A stretch of DNA of 5,190 bases from Flavobacteriales bacterium (GTDB lineage Bacteria; Bacteroidota; Bacteroidia; Flavobacteriales; Flavobacteriaceae), in the NCBI GenBank assembly GCA_027031025.1, contig JALVEJ010000035.1, forward strand, positions 1 to 5,190, given 5' to 3'. The notes under the pieces are model-generated. The model did not search any database and was not told the origin of the DNA. It saw only the letters and a program-made list of their open reading frames with translations. Made by a program: the position numbers and the translations under genes. Positions 1-5,190 of this stretch are shown piece by piece. Position 1 is the first letter of the stretch. Each line of letters opens with the position of its first letter.

Positions 1-370
1 AACCGGAATTGATTTGAAGAAAAACGCACAAGGCAATAGGGTTTTGGTGGCAAATGCCAAATTTTATAATCCGAATTTGCTGGGTGGTCAATTTCAAATA
101 AAAGATGTCAAAGTTTTTATCAACGACAGGTTTTTGGCAAATTTAAATGCAAATACATACAAAGTGCCGTCCAAAAAAGATTTTGTGGTGCCGCTTGAAG
201 TGGATTTTGATATGAAATTTTTAAAAAAAGATAACTTGTTAAATACCCTAAATGCAGCACTTAACAATAAATTAAAAGTGCAGTATAAAGGTGAAATTTA
301 TTATGTCAGTCATGGTTTGAACGTGCCGTATGCAGTTGATTATACACAAAATATAAAACTTATTAAATAA
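1..370 (+). CDS. LEA type 2-like protein, 3' part only (5' end outside window)
   Basis: The reading frame is open from the left edge (first full codon at position 2) to TAA at 368-370, so the gene is cut by the window. The TTG at 14 is an internal Leu codon, not a start, because the frame and the domain continue upstream of it. The visible ~122 residues match the pattern of the LEA-14/WHy fold: a strand with FYNPNLLGG, then 'VKVFINDRFLANL', 'VPSKKDFVVPLEV', and a late 'VQYKGEIYY' strand followed by 'VPYAVDYTQNIKL'. In Bacteroidota such proteins are usually about 150-170 residues and often carry an N-terminal lipoprotein signal. That would lie in the missing part, so envelope localisation is inference. 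Its biochemical role is unknown in bacteria. The stop codon overlaps the yigZ start by one base, implying cotranscription and possible translational coupling. Confidence 0.8.
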   Translation, partial: TGIDLKKNAQGNRVLVANAKFYNPNLLGGQFQIKDVKVFINDRFLANLNANTYKVPSKKDFVVPLEVDFDMKFLKKDNLLNTLNAALNNKLKVQYKGEIYYVSHGLNVPYAVDYTQNIKLIK

Positions 371-975
371 TGGCAACCGATACTTATTTTACCATTGACA
401 AGCAGCCCGACCCGGCTGTTTTTAAAGATAGAAAAAGCAAATTTATCGGTTATGCCATTCCCGTTTCAAGTGTGGAAAAAGTTAAATCGGAGGTAGAAAA
501 ATTGAAAAAAGCGCATCACAGCGCCCGACATTGGTGCTATGCTTACCGTATCGGTGTGGACAATTTAATGGAGCGGGCAAATGATGACGGAGAACCTTCC
601 AATTCTGCCGGTCAGCCTATCTTAAATCAAATCAAAGCTAAAAATCTGACAAATGTTTTAGTTGTGGTGGTGCGATATTTCGGTGGTGTCAAATTAGGCG
701 TAGGCGGTTTGATAAACGCTTATAAAACAGCGGCTCAAATGGTGTTGGACCAAGCCGAGGTTGTTGAAAAAATCAGAAACAAACGCTTAAAGATAGGTTT
801 TGATTATCAAGATATGGATAAAGTGATGCGGTTGATTAAAGAACATGAATTGGAGATTGTATCACAAAATTTGCAAGAAAAAGGCGAAGTTATGGTGGCT
901 ATACGTTTGAACGATTTTGAATCGGTCAAAAATCAATTTGAACGTATACATACTTTAAAGGTAGCATCCGTTTAA
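370..975 (+). CDS. yigZ: YigZ/IMPACT family protein (UPF0029 + DUF1949)
   Basis: This is a complete 201-residue protein, the usual length for bacterial YigZ (about 200-210). The N-terminal IMPACT/UPF0029 domain covers roughly residues 15-122. It shows the family signatures RKSKFIGYA (21-29), the AHHSARHWCYAYR stretch (48-60), DDGEPSNSAGQPIL (72-85) and RYFGGVKLGVGGLI (102-115). The C-terminal ~60 residues (about 138-195) fit the DUF1949 ferredoxin-like domain. Eukaryotic IMPACT regulates the kinase GCN2. For the bacterial proteins no reaction is firmly established, and a nucleic-acid- or ribosome-related role is only suggested by the fold. The ATG at 370 overlaps the upstream stop (TAATG), so this start is well supported and translation is probably coupled. 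There is no Shine-Dalgarno sequence, as is usual in Bacteroidota. The gene ends 21 nt before the terminator of the convergent tRNA gene. Confidence 0.93.
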   Translation: MATDTYFTIDKQPDPAVFKDRKSKFIGYAIPVSSVEKVKSEVEKLKKAHHSARHWCYAYRIGVDNLMERANDDGEPSNSAGQPILNQIKAKNLTNVLVVVVRYFGGVKLGVGGLINAYKTAAQMVLDQAEVVEKIRNKRLKIGFDYQDMDKVMRLIKEHELEIVSQNLQEKGEVMVAIRLNDFESVKNQFERIHTLKVASV

Positions 976-996
976 ATTTTTTATAGAATTTTTAAT

Positions 997-1028
997 AAAA
1001 AACGGTTGCCCAAAAAGAACAACCGTTT
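997..1028 (-). terminator. Intrinsic terminator of the tRNA-Leu transcript
   Basis: A perfect 9-bp inverted repeat, AAACGGTTG (1000-1008) and CAACCGTTT (1020-1028), has an 11-nt loop. Read on the minus strand it is followed at once by a run of T (complement of the A run 997-1002, partly in the stem). It begins 5 nt after the encoded CCA end of the tRNA. On the plus strand the stem is followed by only TTTGATAT, so it would be a poor terminator for yigZ, though the hairpin may still define that 3' end. Confidence 0.85.
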
Positions 1029-1032
1029 GATA

Positions 1033-1119
1033 TGGTACCTCGGGTGGGAATCGAACCCACACTCCGTTGCCGGAACTGGATTTTGAATCCAGCGCGTCTA
1101 CCAATTCCGCCACCGAGGC
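1033..1119 (-). tRNA. tRNA-Leu (anticodon CAA)
   Basis: The minus strand folds as a complete class II tRNA of 87 nt with the 3' CCA encoded (complement of 1033-1035). The acceptor arms are GCCTCGG (complement of 1113-1119) and CCGAGGT (complement of 1037-1043). The D arm carries the leucine-type GCGGAATTGGTAGACGCG. The anticodon stem is CTGGA/TCCAG with loop TTCAAAA, which places CAA at 1083-1085 (reads UUG). A long variable arm pairs TCCG with CGGA around GCAA, and the T arm is GTGGG-TTCGATT-CCCAC. The long variable arm and the anticodon fit leucine. It is a single tRNA gene with its own promoter element and terminator, not part of a cluster. Confidence 0.97.
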
Positions 1120-1130
1120 AATTGCGAGTG

Positions 1131-1138
1131 CAAATATA
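1131..1138 (-). promoter_or_regulatory. Bacteroidota-type -7 promoter element of tRNA-Leu
   Basis: On the minus strand this reads TATATTTG, a perfect match to the Bacteroidota primary-sigma -7 consensus TAnnTTTG. It lies 11 nt upstream of the mature tRNA 5' end, so the primary transcript would have only a very short leader. No clear TTTG element is visible about 19-21 nt further upstream, so the -33 part is weak or absent. Confidence 0.65.
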
Positions 1139-1211
1139 AAAAGATTTTTAGAAAAATGACTTTTTGTGTTTGAATTTTTTTTAAAAATCAAAGAAATAGT
1201 TGGGTGTTTAG

Positions 1212-1763
1212 TTAATTCAAATGTGGATTTAAAGGCGCATTCTTCCAAATGACATTTTCCGGATTTATAGCCACAATTTTTTCTTTCCAAATATTGCGTG
1301 GATTAATATCGAATATATTGATGTCATTGGGCATAATAAACCAAGCTTTTTCTTTGATTTCGTCTTGCAATTGTCCGGGTGCCCAACCACTGTAACCTAA
1401 GAAAAAACGGATATGGTTTTCGTCTATCAAGCCATCTTTGAGAAGTTGTTTAATGAGTTGAAAATCACCACCGATATATAGATTGTTGGTTTTGTCAAAA
1501 GGAATGGCATGAGGTATCAGTTCCGGCAAATTGTGAATGTAAAAGAGATTAGAGGTTTCTACCGGTCCGCCGTTCCATATTTGGATATTGGAAGGAATGT
1601 CAGGAAACACATCATTTAATCGTAATATTAAAGGTTTGTTGAGCATAAATGCCATACTACCTCTGTCATTATGTTCGGATAATAACAATACGGATTGATT
1701 GAAAATATGGTCCATTAACAATTCGGGAGTTGATACTAATAATTTGCCACTGCTTGGTTTCAT
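1212..1763 (-). CDS. yqgE: YqgE/AlgH family protein (UPF0301, DUF179)
   Basis: This complete 183-residue protein has the normal length for UPF0301. Conserved features appear in order: GKLLVSTPELL (6-16), FNQSVLLLSEHNDRG (21-35), the MLNKP turn (40-44), NGGPVE (64-69), and the family hallmark FLGYSGWAPGQLQDEI (121-136) followed by AW (140-141). In Pseudomonas the homologue AlgH was named for an effect on alginate expression. The general biochemical role is unknown, and no catalytic residues can be assigned. It is predicted cytoplasmic, with no signal peptide. The ATG at 1763 gives an N-terminus that begins just before the first conserved strand. There is no Shine-Dalgarno sequence. It lies downstream of the HU gene on the same strand but is separated from it by a terminator, and has its own candidate promoter element, so it is probably transcribed independently. 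No clear terminator follows it; read-through into tRNA-Leu, 92 nt on, is possible. Confidence 0.93.
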   Translation of the reverse strand: MKPSSGKLLVSTPELLMDHIFNQSVLLLSEHNDRGSMAFMLNKPLILRLNDVFPDIPSNIQIWNGGPVETSNLFYIHNLPELIPHAIPFDKTNNLYIGGDFQLIKQLLKDGLIDENHIRFFLGYSGWAPGQLQDEIKEKAWFIMPNDINIFDINPRNIWKEKIVAINPENVIWKNAPLNPHLN

Positions 1764-1805
1764 TTTTTGTTTGGTTATTTGTCGATTTGGTGTTTACATT
1801 AAGTT

Positions 1806-1813
1806 CAAAAATA
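1806..1813 (-). promoter_or_regulatory. Candidate -7 promoter element of yqgE
   Basis: The minus strand reads TATTTTTG, matching TAnnTTTG. A TTTC (complement of 1833-1836) lies 19 nt upstream, one base off the TTTG expected for the -33 element. Transcription would start near 1800 and leave a leader of about 37 nt. The element lies downstream of the HU terminator, which supports a separate yqgE transcript. The short motif in AT-rich DNA can occur by chance. Confidence 0.5.
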
Positions 1814-1845
1814 ATACCATAACCATAAATCTGAAAATATGGCAT

Positions 1846-1873
1846 AAAAAAAGCCGTTTCTAAAAAACGGCTT
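1846..1873 (-). terminator. Intrinsic terminator of the HU gene
   Basis: A perfect 9-bp stem, AAGCCGTTT (1851-1859) with AAACGGCTT (1865-1873), has a 5-nt loop. On the minus strand it is followed by a 7-nt T run (complement of A 1846-1852, the first two overlapping the stem). It begins 22 nt after the HU stop codon. No T run follows in the plus direction, so it acts on the minus strand and insulates yqgE from HU transcription. Confidence 0.9.
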
Positions 1874-1895
1874 AAAAACTCAGTTTTAATGTTTT

Positions 1896-2168
1896 TTAGT
1901 TTACTGATTTAGCCAAATCAGAACCGGCTTTAAATTTAACCACTTTTTTAGCGGGGATTTTAATTGTTTTACCGGTAGCAGGGTTGCGACCTTCACGGGC
2001 TTGACGGGTTTGAACCGAAAAAGTTCCAAAACCGATTAAAGCTACTTTGTCACCGCTTTTTAAAGCGCCTTGAACATTGTCTAAAAATGATTCCAAAGCT
2101 TTTTTGGCTGCTGCTTTTGAAATGCCGGCATCTTTGGCCATAGCATCGACTAATTGTGATTTGTTCAT
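1896..2168 (-). CDS. hup: HU family DNA-binding protein
   Basis: This complete 90-residue protein is the canonical length of HU, a small homodimeric nucleoid protein that bends and compacts DNA. Residues 1-40 are the helical dimerisation part, beginning MNKSQLVDAMA and containing SKAAAKKALESF (17-28). The core GDKVALIGFGTFSV (39-52) follows. The beta-arm carries REGRNPATGK (58-67) with Pro63, the DNA-intercalating proline, and continues to the KIPAKKVVKFKAG (70-82) signature. Basic residues concentrate on the arm, as expected. HU rather than IHF is favoured by the sequence and by the phylum. The start at 2168 is fixed by the family N-terminus. A strong terminator and a good -7 element make this a compact single-gene transcript, probably highly expressed. 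Confidence 0.96.
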   Translation of the reverse strand: MNKSQLVDAMAKDAGISKAAAKKALESFLDNVQGALKSGDKVALIGFGTFSVQTRQAREGRNPATGKTIKIPAKKVVKFKAGSDLAKSVN

Positions 2169-2203
2169 AATCGTGAAATTTTAATATTTACTGTTTAACA
2201 TTG

Positions 2204-2211
2204 CAAATATA
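2204..2211 (-). promoter_or_regulatory. Bacteroidota-type -7 promoter element of the HU gene
   Basis: The minus strand reads TATATTTG, a perfect TAnnTTTG match, placed so that transcription would start about 30 nt before the HU start codon. The surrounding 10 bp (TATATTTGCA) are identical to the tRNA-Leu element. No well-spaced TTTG -33 box is evident; the nearest TTTG (complement of 2223-2226) is only 11 nt upstream, which is too close. Confidence 0.6.
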
Positions 2212-2388
2212 GTATTTTTTTTCAAAAAAAATAATTATTGATTTAAAAACCTTGTTTTTATTGGCTTTGCGGGATTTTTTCTTGTAAAAAATGGTCAATT
2301 ATAATATTTTTAGTCAGTTGGTTTTTTAAGGATTATTATGGTTGTTAATTGATTGATAAACAATGATTTATGTTTTTTCTAGTCAAAA

Positions 2389-2396
2389 TAACTTTC
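2389..2396 (+). promoter_or_regulatory. Weak candidate -7 element for the DUF5686 gene
   Basis: TAACTTTC matches TAnnTTTG in all but the last base, and would give a leader of about 125 nt before the ATG at 2530. A second degenerate candidate, TACCTTTA (2505-2512), lies much closer to the gene and would leave a leader of about 10 nt. Neither has a convincing TTTG about 19-21 nt upstream, so the true promoter cannot be decided by eye. Confidence 0.25.
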
Positions 2397-2529
2397 GCCT
2401 AAAATTATAATTTTTATGTTTTTTTTAAAACTTAACATATTGTGTTTTTTGATAAAAAAAATGTTAAAAAACATCAATTTTTTAGCTTATTTAATGCTTT
2501 TTTTTACCTTTAAAGCCAAAATAATTTTT

Positions 2530-5040
2530 ATGAGAAAGCTTTTAATCTGTTTTTTAGGCTTAATGAGTATACAACTTTTGGCTCAAAAATCTATTAGAGG
2601 ACGCGTTTATGATGCGCAAACCCGAACGCCACTAGCTTTTGCCAATATAACTTATGAACAAAACAAAGGCGTGGTGTCAGATTTTGACGGTCAATTTGAA
2701 CTGATGATTCCAAAGCAGTATCGAAAGTTTAGGGTTAATTATATTGGTTATCAACAGCAAGTAATCTCAATTAAACCACAAAAAGATTATTATAAAATAT
2801 TTTTAAAGCCATCAGCAGAACAGTTGGATGCTGTTGTGATTAATGGGAAATATGTCAATCCGGCTATTGCTTTAATGAAAAAAGCCATTAAGCTCAAAAA
2901 ACAAAATAATTATCAAACCAAACTAAAAAAGTATGCATTTACCAAGTATATGAAGTTTGTTATTGGCGGCGAAACGGACAAAATTGATAAAGATTTTGAC
3001 ACCATTTACAAGAATGGTAAATTTTACCGCTTAGATTCTACATTTTTTCATTTTAAAAAAGATTTAAGTCATAAATATATTTGGCTTATTGAAAATATTG
3101 TTAAAGTCAACGGAAAAAACGGACAAGAAAAAGCCGAAGTCATTGCTACGCGAACGGCCGGTTTAAAACAACCGCTTTACGAACTGCTTGCTTTACAGAT
3201 ATCCGGACAAAATGTTTATAATGACCGGTATCAATTTTTATTCAGTTCTTATATCGGGACTTTTGCCAAGTCCTCTTTTAAAACCTATCGTTACGAAATA
3301 GACGATACCATCCGTTGGCACAAGCGTCCGGTTATCGTGGTCAATTATAAAAATACCAAAAAACCCTTGATCTCAGGCAAAATTTATCTGGATTTGGAAA
3401 CTTTGTCCATCGCACATTTTACATTGAATACTTATAAAGATTATCAATTTAACACGGTTTATCGTTTTGATTATTATCCGGCAGAACAATTATGGTTTCC
3501 CAAAGAAGTTACTATGAAAATCAAAAAAGCAGAAAAAAAAGAAGGGATTAATTTAGGTGGACAAGTTCAGATTAAAAGCATAAAAAGAGATTCAATAGTG
3601 GTTGATAAAAAAGGGGATACCTTGCGTTATACCCGTAAAAAAGATTTGTTGGATTATGTTTATGCCGATTATCGTTTGCATTTTTTTGATGTATTGTTAG
3701 GTAAAAATTATCCCGACAAAATAACCTACAATATGCAAGTGTCACCTTTAGCAGCGAAACGCAGTCGTGAATTTTGGGAAAAAATGCGTCAAGAAACCTA
3801 TACCCCCAAAGAGTTGCGCACTTATCAGTTTATTGATTCTGCGGCTGAAAAAGATAAAGTCGAGTTCAATATACATAAATATAAACGTTTGCTGGATGGC
3901 TATTATCCGCTGACCGGAAAAATTGATTTGGATTTGGTCAACCTGATAGATTACAACCGTTATGAGGGTTTACGTATAAAGCTTGGCGGTCGCACCAACG
4001 AAAATTTTTCGGATAAATGGCAAGTATCGGCTTACGGCGCTTATGGTTTTAGAGACAAAGCTTTTAAATACAGCGGAAGCTTGCGCTATAAAGTTTGGCA
4101 TCAAACGCAAACTTATTTGCAATTATCATATACCGATGATTTACAAAAATCGGCGGCATTTAAATCATATTTCGGAAGGAATTTGTTCAATATCATATCG
4201 CATCATTATGCCGATGATAAGTTTTACCGGCATCAAACGGCTAATTTTAAGGTATCGCATTTGTTGTCGCCGCATTTTAAAGTGAATTTGGGATTGTCCA
4301 AAAGCTATTTGACGACTCTATTTCCGATTCCTTTTCATCGCGGCCGCTTAGAGTTTACCGAGAAAGATTATATATTTTATAATGTAGGACTGGCATTTAC
4401 CCCTTTTGCAAAATACTATCTGGCACCGGAAGGCAGGAGATTGCTCAAAGATGGTTATCCTAAATTTTATTTAAATTTTGAAAAAAATATCCCGCAATGG
4501 CAAACCGACCAGACGAATTATTACCGGATTGATTTGCAAACCTATTTCAAAAAAACCTTTGTCAACCGAGATTATACGGAGTTATATGTGCGTGTAGGCA
4601 TGGCGTCGCAGGGTGCCGGCATTGACAAGTTGTATATGCCGGTTACCAACGATTATCCGGGGGCTAATCCGCTCAAACGTTTCAATATTCCGGAAACATT
4701 TGCTTTTGAAACGATGAAAGATTTAGAGTTTGTTGACAATTTTATAACGACCGCTCATTTGCAACATACATTTACCCGCCTAAAAATATCTTCTAAACAC
4801 ACTATGGATATTCGGCTACTTGCCGGTGCTGCCTTCGGGTTGAGTTATAATGATAATAAATATGCCGGAATCAAATCTTTGGATAGTATTTATTATGAAA
4901 CCGGTATTGAGTTTCGACGTCTGTTTTCTAATATAGGACTTGGTTTTTATTACCGTCTCGGTGCTTATGCATACCCAGAATTTTGGGACAATATGTCCAT
5001 TCGCCTGACGATTGATCCATTTAATTTTAAATTGAATTAA
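2530..5040 (+). CDS. Secreted/outer-membrane DUF5686 protein with carboxypeptidase-like regulatory domain
   Basis: From the ATG at 2530 the product has 836 residues, typical for this Bacteroidota family. Residues 1-18 form a clean signal peptide (MRKLLICFLG... ending LLA, then Gln), which is why I chose this start. The open frame runs back to an ATG at 2416, but the extra 38 codons are low-complexity Phe/Leu/Lys/Ile and would bury the signal. Residues about 20-94 are a CarboxypepD_reg-like beta-sandwich: GRVYDAQTRTPLAFANI (24-40), GVVSDFDGQFEL (47-58) and VNYIGYQ (69-75). A linker QLDAVVING (98-106) follows, resembling the one before TonB plugs. The DUF5686 part begins near NPAIALMKKAI (110-120). 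From about 456 the sequence alternates as in a beta-barrel, with the conserved YNRYEGLR (475-482). It is probably an outer-membrane protein of unknown function. No plug domain or SusD partner is present, so it is not a SusC-type transporter. The last residues (NFKLN) do not end in the usual aromatic residue. No SD sequence precedes the start. Confidence 0.88.
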   Translation: MRKLLICFLGLMSIQLLAQKSIRGRVYDAQTRTPLAFANITYEQNKGVVSDFDGQFELMIPKQYRKFRVNYIGYQQQVISIKPQKDYYKIFLKPSAEQLDAVVINGKYVNPAIALMKKAIKLKKQNNYQTKLKKYAFTKYMKFVIGGETDKIDKDFDTIYKNGKFYRLDSTFFHFKKDLSHKYIWLIENIVKVNGKNGQEKAEVIATRTAGLKQPLYELLALQISGQNVYNDRYQFLFSSYIGTFAKSSFKTYRYEIDDTIRWHKRPVIVVNYKNTKKPLISGKIYLDLETLSIAHFTLNTYKDYQFNTVYRFDYYPAEQLWFPKEVTMKIKKAEKKEGINLGGQVQIKSIKRDSIVVDKKGDTLRYTRKKDLLDYVYADYRLHFFDVLLGKNYPDKITYNMQVSPLAAKRSREFWEKMRQETYTPKELRTYQFIDSAAEKDKVEFNIHKYKRLLDGYYPLTGKIDLDLVNLIDYNRYEGLRIKLGGRTNENFSDKWQVSAYGAYGFRDKAFKYSGSLRYKVWHQTQTYLQLSYTDDLQKSAAFKSYFGRNLFNIISHHYADDKFYRHQTANFKVSHLLSPHFKVNLGLSKSYLTTLFPIPFHRGRLEFTEKDYIFYNVGLAFTPFAKYYLAPEGRRLLKDGYPKFYLNFEKNIPQWQTDQTNYYRIDLQTYFKKTFVNRDYTELYVRVGMASQGAGIDKLYMPVTNDYPGANPLKRFNIPETFAFETMKDLEFVDNFITTAHLQHTFTRLKISSKHTMDIRLLAGAAFGLSYNDNKYAGIKSLDSIYYETGIEFRRLFSNIGLGFYYRLGAYAYPEFWDNMSIRLTIDPFNFKLN

Positions 5041-5104
5041 AGGCTTTTTGTAGCAGTTTGTTTTCAGGGCAAACGCACTATAAAAAAATTAAAATATTTC
5101 TTTT

Positions 5105-5176
5105 AGCCCCATAGGGGCGTCCTGTTTGTAGAACATAATACCATTACAATTCGATAAAGCCCCATAGGGGCGACCT
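5105..5176. repeat. Pair of GC-rich palindromic repeats (REP-like element)
   Basis: A 19-nt unit AGCCCCATAGGGGCG[T/A]CCT occurs at 5105-5123 and again at 5158-5176, the two copies differing at one base. They are 53 nt apart start to start, separated by 34 nt of ordinary AT-rich DNA. Each contains the palindrome GCCCC-ATA-GGGGC (5106-5118 and 5159-5171), able to form a short, tight hairpin with a 3-nt loop. Both copies have the same orientation and stand out as GC-rich islands. They lie 64 nt after the DUF5686 stop, in non-coding DNA. This layout fits dispersed REP/BIME-like elements of bacterial genomes. From memory, similar 'GCCCC-ATA-GGGGCGACCT' motifs recur between genes in Bacteroidota, but this was not checked. 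The array may continue past the right edge. Confidence 0.75.
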
Positions 5177-5190
5177 AATAAAATTATCAA

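Larger units (their letters stand above)
2169..2529. other. AT-rich divergent intergenic region (HU / DUF5686 gene)
   Basis: No gene is supported in this 361-base stretch. It holds the HU promoter and leader on the minus strand and presumably the promoter of the DUF5686 gene on the plus strand. Short AT-only or nearly AT-only inverted repeats are visible. TAAAAAC/GTTTTTA (2244-2250 and 2254-2260) has a 3-nt loop. ATTTTTT/AAAAAAT (2274-2280 and 2286-2292) has a 5-nt loop. An imperfect TTGTTaAT/ATaAACAA lies at 2342-2363, and ATGTT/AACAT at 2461-2474. In DNA this rich in A and T such repeats are expected by chance, so no function is assigned. Long A and T runs suggest curved DNA. Confidence 0.6.

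Noticed and set aside
14..370. Start of the first gene at TTG 14
   Set aside because: The frame is open to the left edge and residues before the TTG continue the same fold, so the TTG is an internal codon of a truncated gene.
1169..1192. AT-only hairpin downstream of yqgE as a terminator (TTTGA-TTTTT/AAAAATCAAA with a bulged A)
   Set aside because: The stem is nearly all A-T with a bulge and no proper T run after it on the minus strand. Such structures are expected by chance in this base composition.
955..1290. Minus-strand open frame of 111 codons
   Set aside because: It runs across tRNA-Leu and its terminator and overlaps the end of yqgE. The piece VAELVDALDSKSSS...VWVRFPPEVP is the well-known false translation of a tRNA-Leu gene.
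2461..2474. ATGTT-AAAA-AACAT hairpin followed by a T run, as a plus-strand terminator or attenuator
   Set aside because: The stem is only 5 bp with a single G-C pair and would be unstable, and no transcribed gene precedes it on the plus strand.
3983..4285. Plus-strand open frame of 100 codons
   Set aside because: It lies wholly inside the DUF5686 coding region in another frame, has no recognisable motif, and is Ile/Arg-rich as expected of a shadow frame.
5105..5176. Possible CRISPR array (two repeats with a 34-nt spacer)
   Set aside because: Only two units are visible, the repeat is just 19 nt and largely a perfect palindrome, and no cas gene is in view. A REP-like element explains it better. 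More units with unique spacers beyond the edge would reopen the question.

Overview
This 5.2 kb window looks like an ordinary chromosomal piece of a low-GC Bacteroidota bacterium, most likely class Flavobacteriia. The grounds are the AT-rich intergenic DNA, starts without Shine-Dalgarno sequences, Bacteroidota-type -7 promoter elements (TAnnTTTG), a DUF5686/carboxypeptidase-regulatory outer-membrane protein, and a signal peptide ending in Ala-Gln. These are recognitions from sequence and family knowledge; no database search was run.

Layout. (1) 1-975, plus strand: the 3' end of a LEA type 2-like protein gene, overlapping by one base (TAATG) the complete gene of a YigZ/IMPACT-family protein. 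(2) 997-1119, minus strand: a single tRNA-Leu(CAA) gene with its own -7 promoter element and a strong intrinsic terminator. That terminator fills the gap to the convergent yigZ gene. (3) 1212-2168, minus strand: yqgE (UPF0301/AlgH family), and upstream of it the gene for an HU-type nucleoid protein. An intrinsic terminator lies between them, and each has its own -7 element, so they are probably separate transcripts. (4) 2169-2529: a very AT-rich divergent intergenic region. (5) 2530-5040, plus strand: a large secreted or outer-membrane DUF5686 protein. Its start should be placed at 2530, because the open frame continues upstream to 2416 without resembling protein. (6) 5041-5190: non-coding DNA with two copies of a GC-rich palindromic repeat (AGCCCCATAGGGGCG[T/A]CCT) spaced 53 nt apart, which looks like a REP-type dispersed element.

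The genes do not form one pathway. They are housekeeping functions (tRNA, HU, YigZ, YqgE) plus two envelope-associated proteins. I found no defence system, toxin-antitoxin pair, CRISPR array or transposase gene, and no convincing new system. The least explained part is the palindromic repeat pair at the right edge. The shared 10-bp promoter core of the tRNA-Leu and HU genes is a smaller point of interest.
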